A stretch of DNA of 54,515 bases from Lachnospiraceae bacterium (GTDB lineage Bacteria; Bacillota; Clostridia; Lachnospirales; Lachnospiraceae): assembly GCA_024681775.1 (NCBI GenBank), contig JAILAF010000016.1, positions 1-54,515 on the forward strand, written 5' to 3'. A program made the translations under genes and the position numbers. Below, piece after piece: positions 7,864 to 15,991 of the stretch (position 1 is the first letter of the stretch; each line of letters starts with the position of its first letter). The notes under the pieces are model-generated. The model was not told where the DNA came from and did not search any database. It worked only from the letters and a program-made list of their open reading frames with translations.

Positions 7864-10551
7864 TTGGCATTAACGACGGATAGAACCACAACGGATACCG
7901 AACTGCCCCAGATCCGGATCTCGGTCCATGGCCTGGTGGACTTCCTGCTGCGGAGCGGGGATATTGACAACCGCCGCCATGTGGGGACGGAATCCGCCAT
8001 GCAGCAGGGGAGCAAGATCCACCGCATGATCCAGAAGCGCATGGGCCCGGAGTACGAGCCGGAGGTCTCCCTGCGCCACCTGGTCCCGGGAGAGGGGTAC
8101 AGTCTCTCCGTGGAAGGCCGGGCGGACGGGATCATCACTGCTCCCGAGGGCGTTACCATCGATGAGATCAAGGGCACCTACCGCTCCCTGGAGCGCATGA
8201 AGGCGCCGGTGCCGGAGCATCTGGCCCAGGCAAAATGCTACGCCTATATCTATGCATTGCAGCAGTCTCTGCCCGAGATCCGGGTGCGACTCACCTATTG
8301 CAATATGGAATCCGAGGAGATCCGCTTTTTCTATGCGGATTTTTCTTTCCGTGAGCTGGAGGAGTGGTTCTGCGCGCTGGTGGACGAGTACCGCCGCTGG
8401 GCGGATCTGCAGTTTTCCTGGGGAGCTACCCGCCAGGCTTCCATTCAGAACCTGCCCTTCCCTTATCCCTACCGGAAGGGGCAGAAGGAGCTGGCGATCC
8501 AGGTCTATCAGACCATCGCCGAGAAAAAGAAGCTCTTCCTGGAGGCGCCCACCGGTGTCGGCAAGACGCTGACCACCATCTATCCCGCAGTGCAGGCCGT
8601 GGGGCGGAACATGGCGGACCGGATCTTCTACCTGACGGCCAAGACCATCACCCGCACCGTGGCGGAGGAAAGCTTCGCGCTCCTGCGGGAAAAGGGGCTG
8701 CATTTCAAATCCGTGATCCTGACGGCCAAGGAAAAGCTCTGCCTGCTGGACAAGCCGAACTGCAACCCGGAGAGCTGCCCCAGAGCCAAGGGGCATTACG
8801 ACCGCATCAACGAGGCTCTCTTTGCCCTGGTTTCCGGGGAGGAGACCCTGTCCCGGGAGGTGATCGAAGCCTATGCGGAGCGTTATCAGGTCTGTCCCTT
8901 CGAGCTGATGCTGGATGCCTCTCTTTTCTGCGATGCCATCATCGGCGATTACAATTACCTCTTTGATCCCCATGTTCGCCTGAAGCGCTTTTTTGCCGAG
9001 GGAGGAGAGGGGAACTATATCTTTCTCATCGACGAGGCTCACAATCTGGTGGACAGGGGGCGGGAAATGTACAGCGCCCTTTTGTACAGAGACTGGTTCT
9101 TCCGGCTGGCCAGGAGCCTGAAGCGGGAGGTGCTGACGGAGCTTTCCGAGGAGGAGAATGCCGCGAAAAAGACCGCCATCCCGGGGCAGATGTCCTTTCT
9201 GACGGGAGAGGAGGAAGAGGCGGAGGAAGAAAATCCGCTGCTGAAGGTGCCGGACCGTGAGCTGCCCGCTTCCTTCGACGTGTCCGACGAGCAGATCGAT
9301 ACCATCTACCGCAGTGTTCGGGGTGCCAGAAGGCATCGGGGCGGCAGCAGGCTGGTTCGGGAGGGCTATGCAGAGAAGATGATCTACCGCCTGGAGGAGA
9401 CGGCGGATGTGCTGCGGGAAATGCAGCGGGATTGCAAGGATCATATGGTGCTGGACTCCATCGACGAGCTGAATCTCCCCCTGGTGAAGTTCTACGGTCT
9501 GGTCAGCGATTATCTGGAGGAGCATGAGGAGAAGACCCTCCCCATCCGGGAGGAGATCCTGGACCTCTTTTTTGAAGTATCCCATTTCCTGGAAATGTGG
9601 GAGGAGATGGATGAAAACTATATCACCTACTGCCAGATCGACGATGAAAAGCGCTTTTTCGTGAAGCTTTTCTGTGTCCATCCGGGAAAAATGCTGGCCC
9701 AGTGTATGGGACAGGGCCGCAGCAGCATCCTCTTTTCCGCCACCTTACTGCCCATCCGGTATTACAAGAACCTGCTGGGAGGGAAGGACAGCGATTATGA
9801 GGTCTATGCCCATTCCGTCTTTGATCCCGGGGCCATGGGGCTTATGATCGCCCGGGATGTGACCAGCCTCTACCAGCGCAGGAACCGGGAGGAGTTCATC
9901 CGCATCGCCCGCTACATCAGCGAGATCGTAGCTGCCAGGCCCGGGAACTACCTGCTCTTTTTCCCTTCCCACAGCTTTCTGGAGGAGGTGCTCCTGTGCT
10001 ATGAGGAGCTGTTCCTGAAGGAAAACCAGACCTGTATCTGTCAGAGGGAAAACATGAACGAAGCGGAGCGGGAGGACTTCCTGCGGCGCTTTGCGGGGGA
10101 TATTGCGGGCAAGGATTCCATAAGCGCCCTTCTGGGAGTGGAGATTGAGGAGGAAGAGGAGGAACAGACCCTGCTGGGCTTCTGCGTCATGGGCGGAATC
10201 TTCAGCGAGGGCATCGATCTGAAGGAGGACCGGCTCATCGGCGTTATCGTGGTGGGCACCGGTATTCCGCTGGTCTGCTTTGAGCGGGAGATCCTGAAGG
10301 ATTACTTTGACCGGGAGGGCAGCAGCGGCTTTGATTACGCCTACCGTTTCCCGGGGATGAACAAGGTGCTCCAGGCCGCCGGGCGGGTGATCCGCACGGA
10401 GAACGACAGGGGCGTGGTGGCGCTTTTGGATGAGCGTTTCCTGCAGCCCTCCTATGTGCGCCTTTTCCCCAGAGAGTGGGAGCGGTACGGCACCGTATCC
10501 GTGGAGGAAGCCAGGGCTGCCGCACAGGCGTTCTGGGAAAAAGTGAAATAA
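7864..10551 (+). CDS. DinG/XPD-type Fe-S helicase with N-terminal PD-(D/E)XK nuclease domain
   Basis: Superfamily 2 DNA helicase of the XPD/DinG group, probably in DNA repair. The N-terminal about 190 residues carry a RecB/Cas4-like nuclease core: GRADGII, then TIDEIKGT (catalytic D and E-x-K) and HLAQAKCYAYI (QxxxY-like motif). Helicase motifs follow: Walker A EAPTGVGKT, cysteines in KLCLLDKPNCNPESC plus YQVCPF that fit the XPD 4Fe-4S cluster, IIGDYNYLF, the DEAH box LIDEAHN, and C-terminal motifs ILFSATLLP and QAAGRVIR. Start: an ATG at 7840 would overlap the previous gene by 23 bp; TTG 7864 lies 1 bp after that gene's stop with GGAGGAAG at 7847-7854, so I prefer it. A terminator overlaps the stop. 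Confidence 0.9.
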   Translation: MALTTDRTTTDTELPQIRISVHGLVDFLLRSGDIDNRRHVGTESAMQQGSKIHRMIQKRMGPEYEPEVSLRHLVPGEGYSLSVEGRADGIITAPEGVTIDEIKGTYRSLERMKAPVPEHLAQAKCYAYIYALQQSLPEIRVRLTYCNMESEEIRFFYADFSFRELEEWFCALVDEYRRWADLQFSWGATRQASIQNLPFPYPYRKGQKELAIQVYQTIAEKKKLFLEAPTGVGKTLTTIYPAVQAVGRNMADRIFYLTAKTITRTVAEESFALLREKGLHFKSVILTAKEKLCLLDKPNCNPESCPRAKGHYDRINEALFALVSGEETLSREVIEAYAERYQVCPFELMLDASLFCDAIIGDYNYLFDPHVRLKRFFAEGGEGNYIFLIDEAHNLVDRGREMYSALLYRDWFFRLARSLKREVLTELSEEENAAKKTAIPGQMSFLTGEEEEAEEENPLLKVPDRELPASFDVSDEQIDTIYRSVRGARRHRGGSRLVREGYAEKMIYRLEETADVLREMQRDCKDHMVLDSIDELNLPLVKFYGLVSDYLEEHEEKTLPIREEILDLFFEVSHFLEMWEEMDENYITYCQIDDEKRFFVKLFCVHPGKMLAQCMGQGRSSILFSATLLPIRYYKNLLGGKDSDYEVYAHSVFDPGAMGLMIARDVTSLYQRRNREEFIRIARYISEIVAARPGNYLLFFPSHSFLEEVLLCYEELFLKENQTCICQRENMNEAEREDFLRRFAGDIAGKDSISALLGVEIEEEEEEQTLLGFCVMGGIFSEGIDLKEDRLIGVIVVGTGIPLVCFEREILKDYFDREGSSGFDYAYRFPGMNKVLQAAGRVIRTENDRGVVALLDERFLQPSYVRLFPREWERYGTVSVEEARAAAQAFWEKVK

Positions 10552-10592
10552 AAAAGCAAGGGATGCACATTTCGATGCATCCCTTGCTTTTT
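10551..10592. terminator. Bidirectional rho-independent terminator
   Basis: Perfect 17-bp stem AAAAAGCAAGGGATGCA / TGCATCCCTTGCTTTTT with an 8-nt loop, between the convergent helicase (+) and histidine phosphatase (-) genes. It overlaps the last base of the helicase stop codon. Confidence 0.92.
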
Positions 10593-10607
10593 CTATAAGG
10601 GGTAAAG

Positions 10608-11159
10608 TTATGTCAACCGGATCACCTTGCAGTTATCGATGCCGGCGCTCCAGAAATCCTTCACCGGGATGTTCCGCACCTGGCAGATAATGCTGCAGTT
10701 CATGGCTCCATGGCCGACGATCAGCACGTCTTTCCCCTGCTCTGTCAAAGGATAGACCTGCTCTTTTAAGAAGGCTCCCGTCCTGGCATAGAGCTCCTCC
10801 AGGCTTTCTCCGCCCTCCACCGGCACCTTATACTCCTCCGGCGCCTGAAAAAGCTGATTTACCGGGCAATCGGGGATCTGAAAGCTGTTCTCCACTCCTT
10901 CATATATTCCGAAACACATTTCCTTCAGTCTGTCGTCCTGCACAATGGGGATATCCCGTCCCGCCAGCAGGATCTGTGCAGTCTCGGTTGCCCGCTGTAG
11001 GGGGGATACGAAGCAGATATCCAGGTGGAGATCCCGGATCTCTTCCGCAGCAGCCTTCGCCTGGGCCCGCCCTTCTTCGTTCAGGGGGATGTCCGTCCTG
11101 CCCTGGAGCTTACGCAGGTCGTTCCAATCGGTCCTGCCATGTCGCATGATATAAAGCAT
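10608..11159 (-). CDS. Histidine phosphatase family protein (phosphoglycerate-mutase-like)
   Basis: 183-aa cytoplasmic phosphatase of the histidine phosphatase superfamily. The N-terminus has the phosphohistidine motif YIMRHGRTDWN (H8); SPLQRATETA supplies the second conserved Arg, the acceptor-region Glu is in GGESLEELYAR, and the second catalytic His is in VIVGHGAMN. Small cofactor-independent members include CobC/PhoE-type and broad-specificity phosphatases; the substrate cannot be told here. A TATAAT -10 box lies at 11192-11197 on the - strand, upstream of ATG 11159, without a good -35. The gene is alone between a shared terminator and a long divergent non-coding interval. Confidence 0.9.
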   Translation of the reverse strand: MLYIMRHGRTDWNDLRKLQGRTDIPLNEEGRAQAKAAAEEIRDLHLDICFVSPLQRATETAQILLAGRDIPIVQDDRLKEMCFGIYEGVENSFQIPDCPVNQLFQAPEEYKVPVEGGESLEELYARTGAFLKEQVYPLTEQGKDVLIVGHGAMNCSIICQVRNIPVKDFWSAGIDNCKVIRLT

Positions 11160-11269
11160 TTCGCACCTCTTCTCAAATCTTTCGAATCCTCATTATACCA
11201 TCCCCCGTCCCTACCCGCCAGTCCCACCGCGCCCCCGCCCCTCCCGAGCTGCCCGCCGCCTCTCCCGAG

Positions 11270-11418
11270 CCAAATTGCGGATAGCCACCCCTCCGCACAA
11301 GCCCCTTATCCGCAATCCCGCGTCATTCACTGCCCCTTCGGCACCAAATTGCGGATAGCCACCCCTCCGTACAAGCTCCTTATCCGCAGATTCCTCGTCA
11401 CCCACCGCCCCTCCCCGA
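11270..11418. repeat. Two tandem copies of a ~75-bp repeat, each with a 10-bp internal dyad
   Basis: The block starting CCAAATTGCGGATAGCC at 11270 recurs at 11344 with the same order of segments (CACCCCTCCG, ACAAG, CCTTATCCGCA) and a more diverged right part. Inside copy 1, ATTGCGGATA and TATCCGCAAT form a perfect inverted repeat; copy 2 keeps it with one change at the end. There are only two copies and no spacers, so it is not CRISPR. It may be a dispersed intergenic hairpin element. Confidence 0.75.
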
Positions 11419-11464
11419 CCAGGAAACGCTCGCGGCACCGGCACCACGGATGAGGTGTTATTTA

Positions 11465-11527
11465 TTGGTTTACATAAGACGGCACAACAACCGCTATTTT
11501 ACGCCATTTCACGATTATGTAAACCAA
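11465..11527. repeat. Perfect 13-bp inverted repeat of a XerD-half-site-like sequence
   Basis: TTGGTTTACATAA at 11465-11477 and TTATGTAAACCAA at 11515-11527 are exact inverted copies separated by 37 bp. The core TTATGTAAAC equals the XerD-binding half of the dif sites remembered for Bacillus and Staphylococcus, but no adjacent XerC half is visible. Confidence 0.8.
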
Positions 11528-11603
11528 ATTTATGTCTCCTCTCAATTCTTTCAAAATGATTTTATTACAGGCGCAATACCGAAAATGACACACAAAAAAA
11601 CAC

Positions 11604-11623
11604 AGACACTGACGTCAGTGTCT
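11604..11623. repeat. 20-bp perfect palindrome
   Basis: AGACACTGACGTCAGTGTCT is its own reverse complement over 20 bp, centred on GACGTC. It has no U-tract, so it is more likely a binding site for a dimeric protein than a terminator. It lies 2 bp before the first DnaA-box-like sequence. Confidence 0.75.
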
Positions 11624-11625
11624 TA

Positions 11626-11724
11626 TGTGGATAAGTAGGTGGATTATGTGGATATCAAGTCACATGACACGCAAAATCGACATTTATGCACAACTCTGTC
11701 GTCAGAACCCATCCCTTGTCCACA
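11626..11724. promoter_or_regulatory. Cluster of four DnaA-box-like 9-mers
   Basis: TTATCCACA (- strand, 11626-11634, exact consensus), ATATCCACA (- strand, 11647-11655), TTATGCACA (+, 11684-11692, fits TTATNCACA) and TTGTCCACA (+, 11716-11724) lie within 99 bp of AT-rich DNA. No dnaA, dnaN or rpmH is near, so this is not assigned as oriC. It could be a DnaA-titrating or regulatory site, or chance in AT-rich DNA. Confidence 0.5.
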
Positions 11725-11915
11725 TGAAGGATTTTTTGCAAGAGGTTCCCCGATACCAAACCGGTCATTTATTTTATGGAAACCGATCAGACCGGAAATA
11801 TCCCGAAAAATCGTTGGGTTACATAAACGGGATCTTTTCCACGATTCCTTTTTACTTTTTTCCCCGTTTGTGAGAAACTGAAAAAAGAAATAAACAAGAA
11901 AACGGAGGTTTTGTC

Positions 11916-13226
11916 ATGTGGGCTGAGAGCAGCGTTTTTTATCAGATCTATCCCCTGGGTTTTTGCGGAGCCCCTTTTGAGAATGACGGCGTTTTGGAGC
12001 ACCGGATCCTGAAGGTTTTGGACTGGATCCCTCATATGAAGAAGCTGGGGATCTCCGCCATTTATTTTTCTCCCCTTTTTGAATCCGATACCCATGGCTA
12101 CAATACCCGGGACTATACGCAGCTGGACTGCCGCCTGGGTACCAACGAGGACTTTGCGAAGGTCTGCAAGGCCCTTCACGAAAACGGCATCCGGGTGGTG
12201 CTGGACGGTGTCTTCAACCATGTGGGAAGAGGCTTCTGGGCCTTCCGGGACGTGCTGGAGAAGCGGGAGGCATCCGAGTATGCGAACTGGTTTGCCTGCA
12301 TCGCCTTCGACGGGAATTCGAATTACAACGACGGCCTGTGGTATGAGGGCTGGGAGGGCAATTACGACCTGGTGAAACTGAATCTGGGCAATCCCGCGGT
12401 GCGGGAGCATATCTTTAACGCCGTCAGCGGCTGGGTCCGGGAGTTCGACATCGACGGCCTGCGGCTGGATGTGGCCTACTGCCTGAGCCAGGATTTCGTT
12501 TCCGCTCTGCGGCAGCATTGCAATAGCCTGAAGGAGGATTTTTTCCTGGTAGGAGAGATGCTCCACGGGGATTACAATCCCCTGATGAACGCCGGCCTGG
12601 ACTCCGTGACCAATTACGAGTGCTACAAGGGGCTCCACAGCGCCCTGAACAGCTACAACCTCTTTGAGATCGTCCACAGCCTCCTGCGGCAGTACGGTCC
12701 GGAGCAGTGGACGCTTTATAAGGGAAAGCATCTCCTGGCCTTCGCGGACAACCACGATGTGACCAGAGCCGCTTCCATCCTGCAAAATCCCAACCACCTG
12801 CCCCTGATCTATGCCCTGGTCTTCGGCATGCCCGGCATTCCCTGCATCTACTACGGCAGCGAGTGGGGACTTACCGGCAGGAAGGAGGACGGAGACCCGG
12901 CACTGCGCACCTGCCCGGAAGCGCCGGAGTGGAACGAGCTCACGGATCTGATCTCCCGCATGGCTGCGGCCAAGGCTTCCTCCGAAGCCCTGAACTACGG
13001 GGATTTTACCAGCGTCCTCCTCACCAACAGGCAGTGCATCTTCCAGCGCCGCAGCGAGCATGAGCGGGTGCTGGTGGCCCTGAACATCGACGAGCATCCC
13101 TTCACGGCCCATTTCGACGCGGGCTGCGGTCAGGCGACGGACCTGATCACGGGGCAGCTCCACGATTTCGGAGGGGGCAGCGAGCTTCCTCCCTACAGCG
13201 CTTATTTTTGGAAATGCGAGCATTGA
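11916..13226 (+). CDS. Alpha-amylase family (GH13) glucosidase, intracellular
   Basis: 436-aa GH13 enzyme acting on alpha-glucans or maltodextrins. It has no signal peptide, so it should work in the cytoplasm. The (beta/alpha)8 regions are visible: FYQIYPLGFCG, GISAIYFSPLF, VVLDGVFNHVG (region I), DGLRLDVAY (region II, nucleophile D185), FLVGEMLHGDY (region III, acid/base E214) and FADNHDVTR (region IV, D281). The total length is short and there is only a small C-terminal beta domain. Close family members are neopullulanase/cyclomaltodextrinase-like maltodextrin hydrolases; exact specificity is not readable. The start is ATG 11916 with ACGGAGG 8 bp upstream. A glgA gene is 34 kb away, so glycogen turnover is a plausible context. 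Confidence 0.9.
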   Translation: MWAESSVFYQIYPLGFCGAPFENDGVLEHRILKVLDWIPHMKKLGISAIYFSPLFESDTHGYNTRDYTQLDCRLGTNEDFAKVCKALHENGIRVVLDGVFNHVGRGFWAFRDVLEKREASEYANWFACIAFDGNSNYNDGLWYEGWEGNYDLVKLNLGNPAVREHIFNAVSGWVREFDIDGLRLDVAYCLSQDFVSALRQHCNSLKEDFFLVGEMLHGDYNPLMNAGLDSVTNYECYKGLHSALNSYNLFEIVHSLLRQYGPEQWTLYKGKHLLAFADNHDVTRAASILQNPNHLPLIYALVFGMPGIPCIYYGSEWGLTGRKEDGDPALRTCPEAPEWNELTDLISRMAAAKASSEALNYGDFTSVLLTNRQCIFQRRSEHERVLVALNIDEHPFTAHFDAGCGQATDLITGQLHDFGGGSELPPYSAYFWKCEH

Positions 13227-13251
13227 CAAAAACTGCCCTGAACATTAAACT
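13223..13251 (+). promoter_or_regulatory. Predicted sigma-A promoter for valS
   Basis: TTGACA (13223-13228), a 17-bp spacer and TAAACT (13246-13251). The -35 box overlaps the end of the amylase gene. The remaining 55 bp to valS are too short for a T-box leader. Confidence 0.55.
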
Positions 13252-13306
13252 TTTTAGACATATACCGTTCGAAACATATTTATAAGAAATGAGGCAGGTT
13301 TGACTT

Positions 13307-15991
13307 ATGAGCAAGGAATTGGCAAAAACCTACGATCCTCAGGGGATTGAGGATCGCATTTATCAAAAATGGCTGGATAAGAAGTACTTCCATGCCGAGG
13401 TGGATCACTCCAAAACGCCCTTTACCATCGTGATCCCCCCGCCGAACATCACCGGCCAGCTCCATATGGGACACGCCCTGGACAATACCATGCAGGACAT
13501 CCTGATCCGCTGGAAGAGAATGCAGGGATATAATGCCCTCTGGCAGCCCGGCACCGACCATGCGTCCATCGCTACGGAGGTCAGGATCATCGAGACCCTG
13601 AAGAAGGAAGGAGTGGACAAAAACGATCTGGGCCGTGACAAGTTTCTGGAGCGTGCCTGGGAGTGGAAGAAGGAGTACGGCGGCAGGATCATTTCCCAGC
13701 TGAAGAAGATGGGTTCCTCCTGCGACTGGGACCGTGAGCGCTTTACCATGGATGAGGGCTGCAATAAGGCCGTCACCGAGGTTTTCGTGAAAATGTATGA
13801 GAAGGGATACATCTACAAGGGTTCCCGGATCATCAACTGGTGTCCTGTCTGCAACACTTCCATTTCCGATGCGGAGGTGGAGTACCAGGAGCAGGCCGGC
13901 CATTTCTGGCACATCAAGTATCCTCTCATCGACGAGGCTACCGGTGAGCCCAGCACCACCGAGTTTCTGACTTTTGCAACCACCCGTCCCGAGACCATGC
14001 TGGGCGATACCGCCGTGGCAGTGCATCCCGACGACGAGCGCTATACGAATCTCCATGGCAGAAAGGTGCTGCTTCCCATCGTGAACCGCGTGATCCCCAT
14101 CGTCACCGACGCTTATGTGGACAGAGAGTTCGGTACCGGTGTGGTGAAGATCACCCCCGCCCACGACCCCAACGACTTTGAGGTGGGCAAGCGCCATAAC
14201 CTGCCCATCATCAACATCCTGAACGACGATGCCACCATCAATGAGAACGGTGGCAAGTTTAACGGCATGGACCGGTATGAAGCCCGGAAGGCCATCGTAA
14301 AGGAGCTGGAGGAAATGGGACTCCTGGTGAAGATCGAGGAGCACTCCCACAATGTGGGTACCCACGACCGTTGCAAGACCACCATCGAGCCCATGGTGAA
14401 GGAGCAGTGGTTCGTCCGCATGGACGAGCTGATCAAGCCCGCCGTGAAAGCCATCAAGGAAGGGGAGATCAAGCTGGTTCCTTCCCGGATGGAAAAGACC
14501 TATTTCAACTGGACCGACAATATCCGCGACTGGTGCATCAGCCGTCAGCTCTGGTGGGGACACCGGATCCCGGCGTACTATTGTGCCGACTGCGGTGAGA
14601 CCGTGGTGTCCGCTTCCGCTCCCACCGTTTGCCCCAAGTGCGGCGGTACCCACTTAAATCAGGATCCCGATACGCTGGATACCTGGTTCTCCTCCGCCCT
14701 GTGGCCTTTCGAGACCCTTGGCTGGCCCGAGCAGACCGAAGACCTGAAGTATTTCTATCCCACCGATGTGCTGGTGACGGGATATGACATCATCTTCTTC
14801 TGGGTCATCCGTATGATCTTCTCCGGCTACGAGCAGATGGGAGAGCGGCCCTTCAAGACCGTATTTTTCCACGGCCTGGTGAGAGATTCCCAGGGCCGTA
14901 AGATGAGTAAGTCCCTGGGCAACGGCATCGATCCTCTGGAGATCATTGACCAGTACGGCGCCGACGCCCTGCGTCTGACCCTGATCACCGGCAATGCCCC
15001 CGGCAATGACATGCGTTTCTACTACGAGCGTGTGGAGAACAGCCGCAACTTTGCCAATAAGATCTGGAACGCATCCCGTTTCATCATGATGAACATGGAT
15101 GCTTCTCTGGAGAAGACCGGCAAGGCCATCCGCGTGCCCGCAGCCTCCGAGCTGGAGCCCGCAGACCGCTGGATCCTGTCCAAGCTGAACACCCTGGTGA
15201 AGGATGCCACCGAGAACATGGATCACTTCGAGCTGGGCATCGCAGTGCAGAAGGTGTATGACTTCATCTGGGAGGAGTTCTGCGACTGGTACATCGAGAT
15301 GGTAAAGCCCAGACTGTACAACACCGAGGATGAAGTGAGCCAGAATGCGGCCCTCTGGACCCTGAAGACGGTTCTCATCGATGCCCTGAAGCTCCTGCAC
15401 CCTTACATGCCCTTTATCACCGAGGAGATCTTCTGCACCCTTCAGGATGAGGAAGAGTCCATCATGATCAGCAAGTGGCCCGAGCCTCAGGATTCCAGAA
15501 GCTTCCCCGAGGAGGAGAAGGCCATCGAGACCATCAAGGCGGCAGTCCGCGGCATCCGCGGTATCCGCACCGAGATGAACGTGGCACCTTCCCGCAAGGC
15601 CGCAGTCCATGTGGTCAGCGACAGCGACGAGCTCCTGCAGATCTTCGAGAACGGCAAGCTCTTCTTTGCATCCCTGGCCTACGCCAGCAGCGTGGTCACC
15701 CAGAAGGACAAGGCCGGCATCAGCGATGATGCGGCATCTGTGGTGATCCCCGGCGCCACCATCTACATTCCTTTCGAGGATCTGGTGGACATCGCGGCCG
15801 AGATCGAGCGTCTCCAGAAGGAAAAAGCCCGTCTGGAGGGCGAGCTGAAGCGCTCCGAAGGCATGCTGGGCAATGAGAAATTCCTGGCGAAGGCCCCTGC
15901 CTCCAAGATCGAGGAGGAGAAGGCAAAGCAGGAGAACTACCGCCGGATGATGGAACAGGTGGAAAACAGACTGAATCAGCTGAAAAAATGA
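13307..15991 (+). CDS. valS: Valyl-tRNA synthetase
   Basis: Class I aminoacyl-tRNA synthetase charging tRNA-Val, cytoplasmic, 894 aa (normal length). Signatures: PPPNITGQLHMGHALDN (HIGH box near residue 47), the editing CP1 domain with ATTRPETMLGDTAVAVHP, WWGHRIPAYYC with a zinc-binding-like CADCGE...CPKCGG insert, and GRKMSKSLGNGIDP (KMSKS loop). The C-terminus IERLQKEKARLEGELKRSE is the typical ValRS coiled-coil arm. The stop overlaps the folC start as ATGA, the common valS-folC pairing of Firmicutes. A tRNA-Val gene is present at the left of the window. Confidence 0.97.
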   Translation: MSKELAKTYDPQGIEDRIYQKWLDKKYFHAEVDHSKTPFTIVIPPPNITGQLHMGHALDNTMQDILIRWKRMQGYNALWQPGTDHASIATEVRIIETLKKEGVDKNDLGRDKFLERAWEWKKEYGGRIISQLKKMGSSCDWDRERFTMDEGCNKAVTEVFVKMYEKGYIYKGSRIINWCPVCNTSISDAEVEYQEQAGHFWHIKYPLIDEATGEPSTTEFLTFATTRPETMLGDTAVAVHPDDERYTNLHGRKVLLPIVNRVIPIVTDAYVDREFGTGVVKITPAHDPNDFEVGKRHNLPIINILNDDATINENGGKFNGMDRYEARKAIVKELEEMGLLVKIEEHSHNVGTHDRCKTTIEPMVKEQWFVRMDELIKPAVKAIKEGEIKLVPSRMEKTYFNWTDNIRDWCISRQLWWGHRIPAYYCADCGETVVSASAPTVCPKCGGTHLNQDPDTLDTWFSSALWPFETLGWPEQTEDLKYFYPTDVLVTGYDIIFFWVIRMIFSGYEQMGERPFKTVFFHGLVRDSQGRKMSKSLGNGIDPLEIIDQYGADALRLTLITGNAPGNDMRFYYERVENSRNFANKIWNASRFIMMNMDASLEKTGKAIRVPAASELEPADRWILSKLNTLVKDATENMDHFELGIAVQKVYDFIWEEFCDWYIEMVKPRLYNTEDEVSQNAALWTLKTVLIDALKLLHPYMPFITEEIFCTLQDEEESIMISKWPEPQDSRSFPEEEKAIETIKAAVRGIRGIRTEMNVAPSRKAAVHVVSDSDELLQIFENGKLFFASLAYASSVVTQKDKAGISDDAASVVIPGATIYIPFEDLVDIAAEIERLQKEKARLEGELKRSEGMLGNEKFLAKAPASKIEEEKAKQENYRRMMEQVENRLNQLKK

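Larger units (their letters stand above)
11160..11915. other. 755-bp non-coding interval with several repeat and protein-site-like elements
   Basis: No convincing gene lies between the divergent histidine phosphatase and amylase genes; short open frames here have no RBS or recognisable protein. The left 290 bp are very C-rich on the + strand and contain a 75-bp tandem repeat. From 11450 the composition turns AT-rich and holds an inverted repeat, a 20-bp palindrome and DnaA-box-like sequences. The last 30 bp contain the amylase RBS ACGGAGG. Confidence 0.8.

Noticed and set aside
11270..11418. CRISPR array
   Set aside because: Only two repeat units in direct tandem, no unique spacers of regular length, and no cas genes in the window.
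11465..11527. A complete dif recombination site
   Set aside because: Each arm matches the XerD half only. No XerC half (ACTTCCTA-like) with a 6-bp centre is next to any of the six copies, so a functional dif is not supported.
11626..11724. Chromosomal replication origin (oriC)
   Set aside because: DnaA-box-like sequences are clustered here, but dnaA, dnaN, recF, gyrB and rpmH are absent and only one box is an exact TTATCCACA. Kept only as a DnaA-box-like cluster.
11450..11873. Short genes in the AT-rich interval
   Set aside because: The frames of 60-80 codons lack RBSs and overlap the inverted repeat, palindrome and DnaA-box-like sites; their products show no recognisable features.
13227..13306. 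T-box leader before valS
   Set aside because: Only about 80 bp separate the amylase and valS genes; there is no room for a T-box and no AGGGTGGNACCGCG-like sequence.
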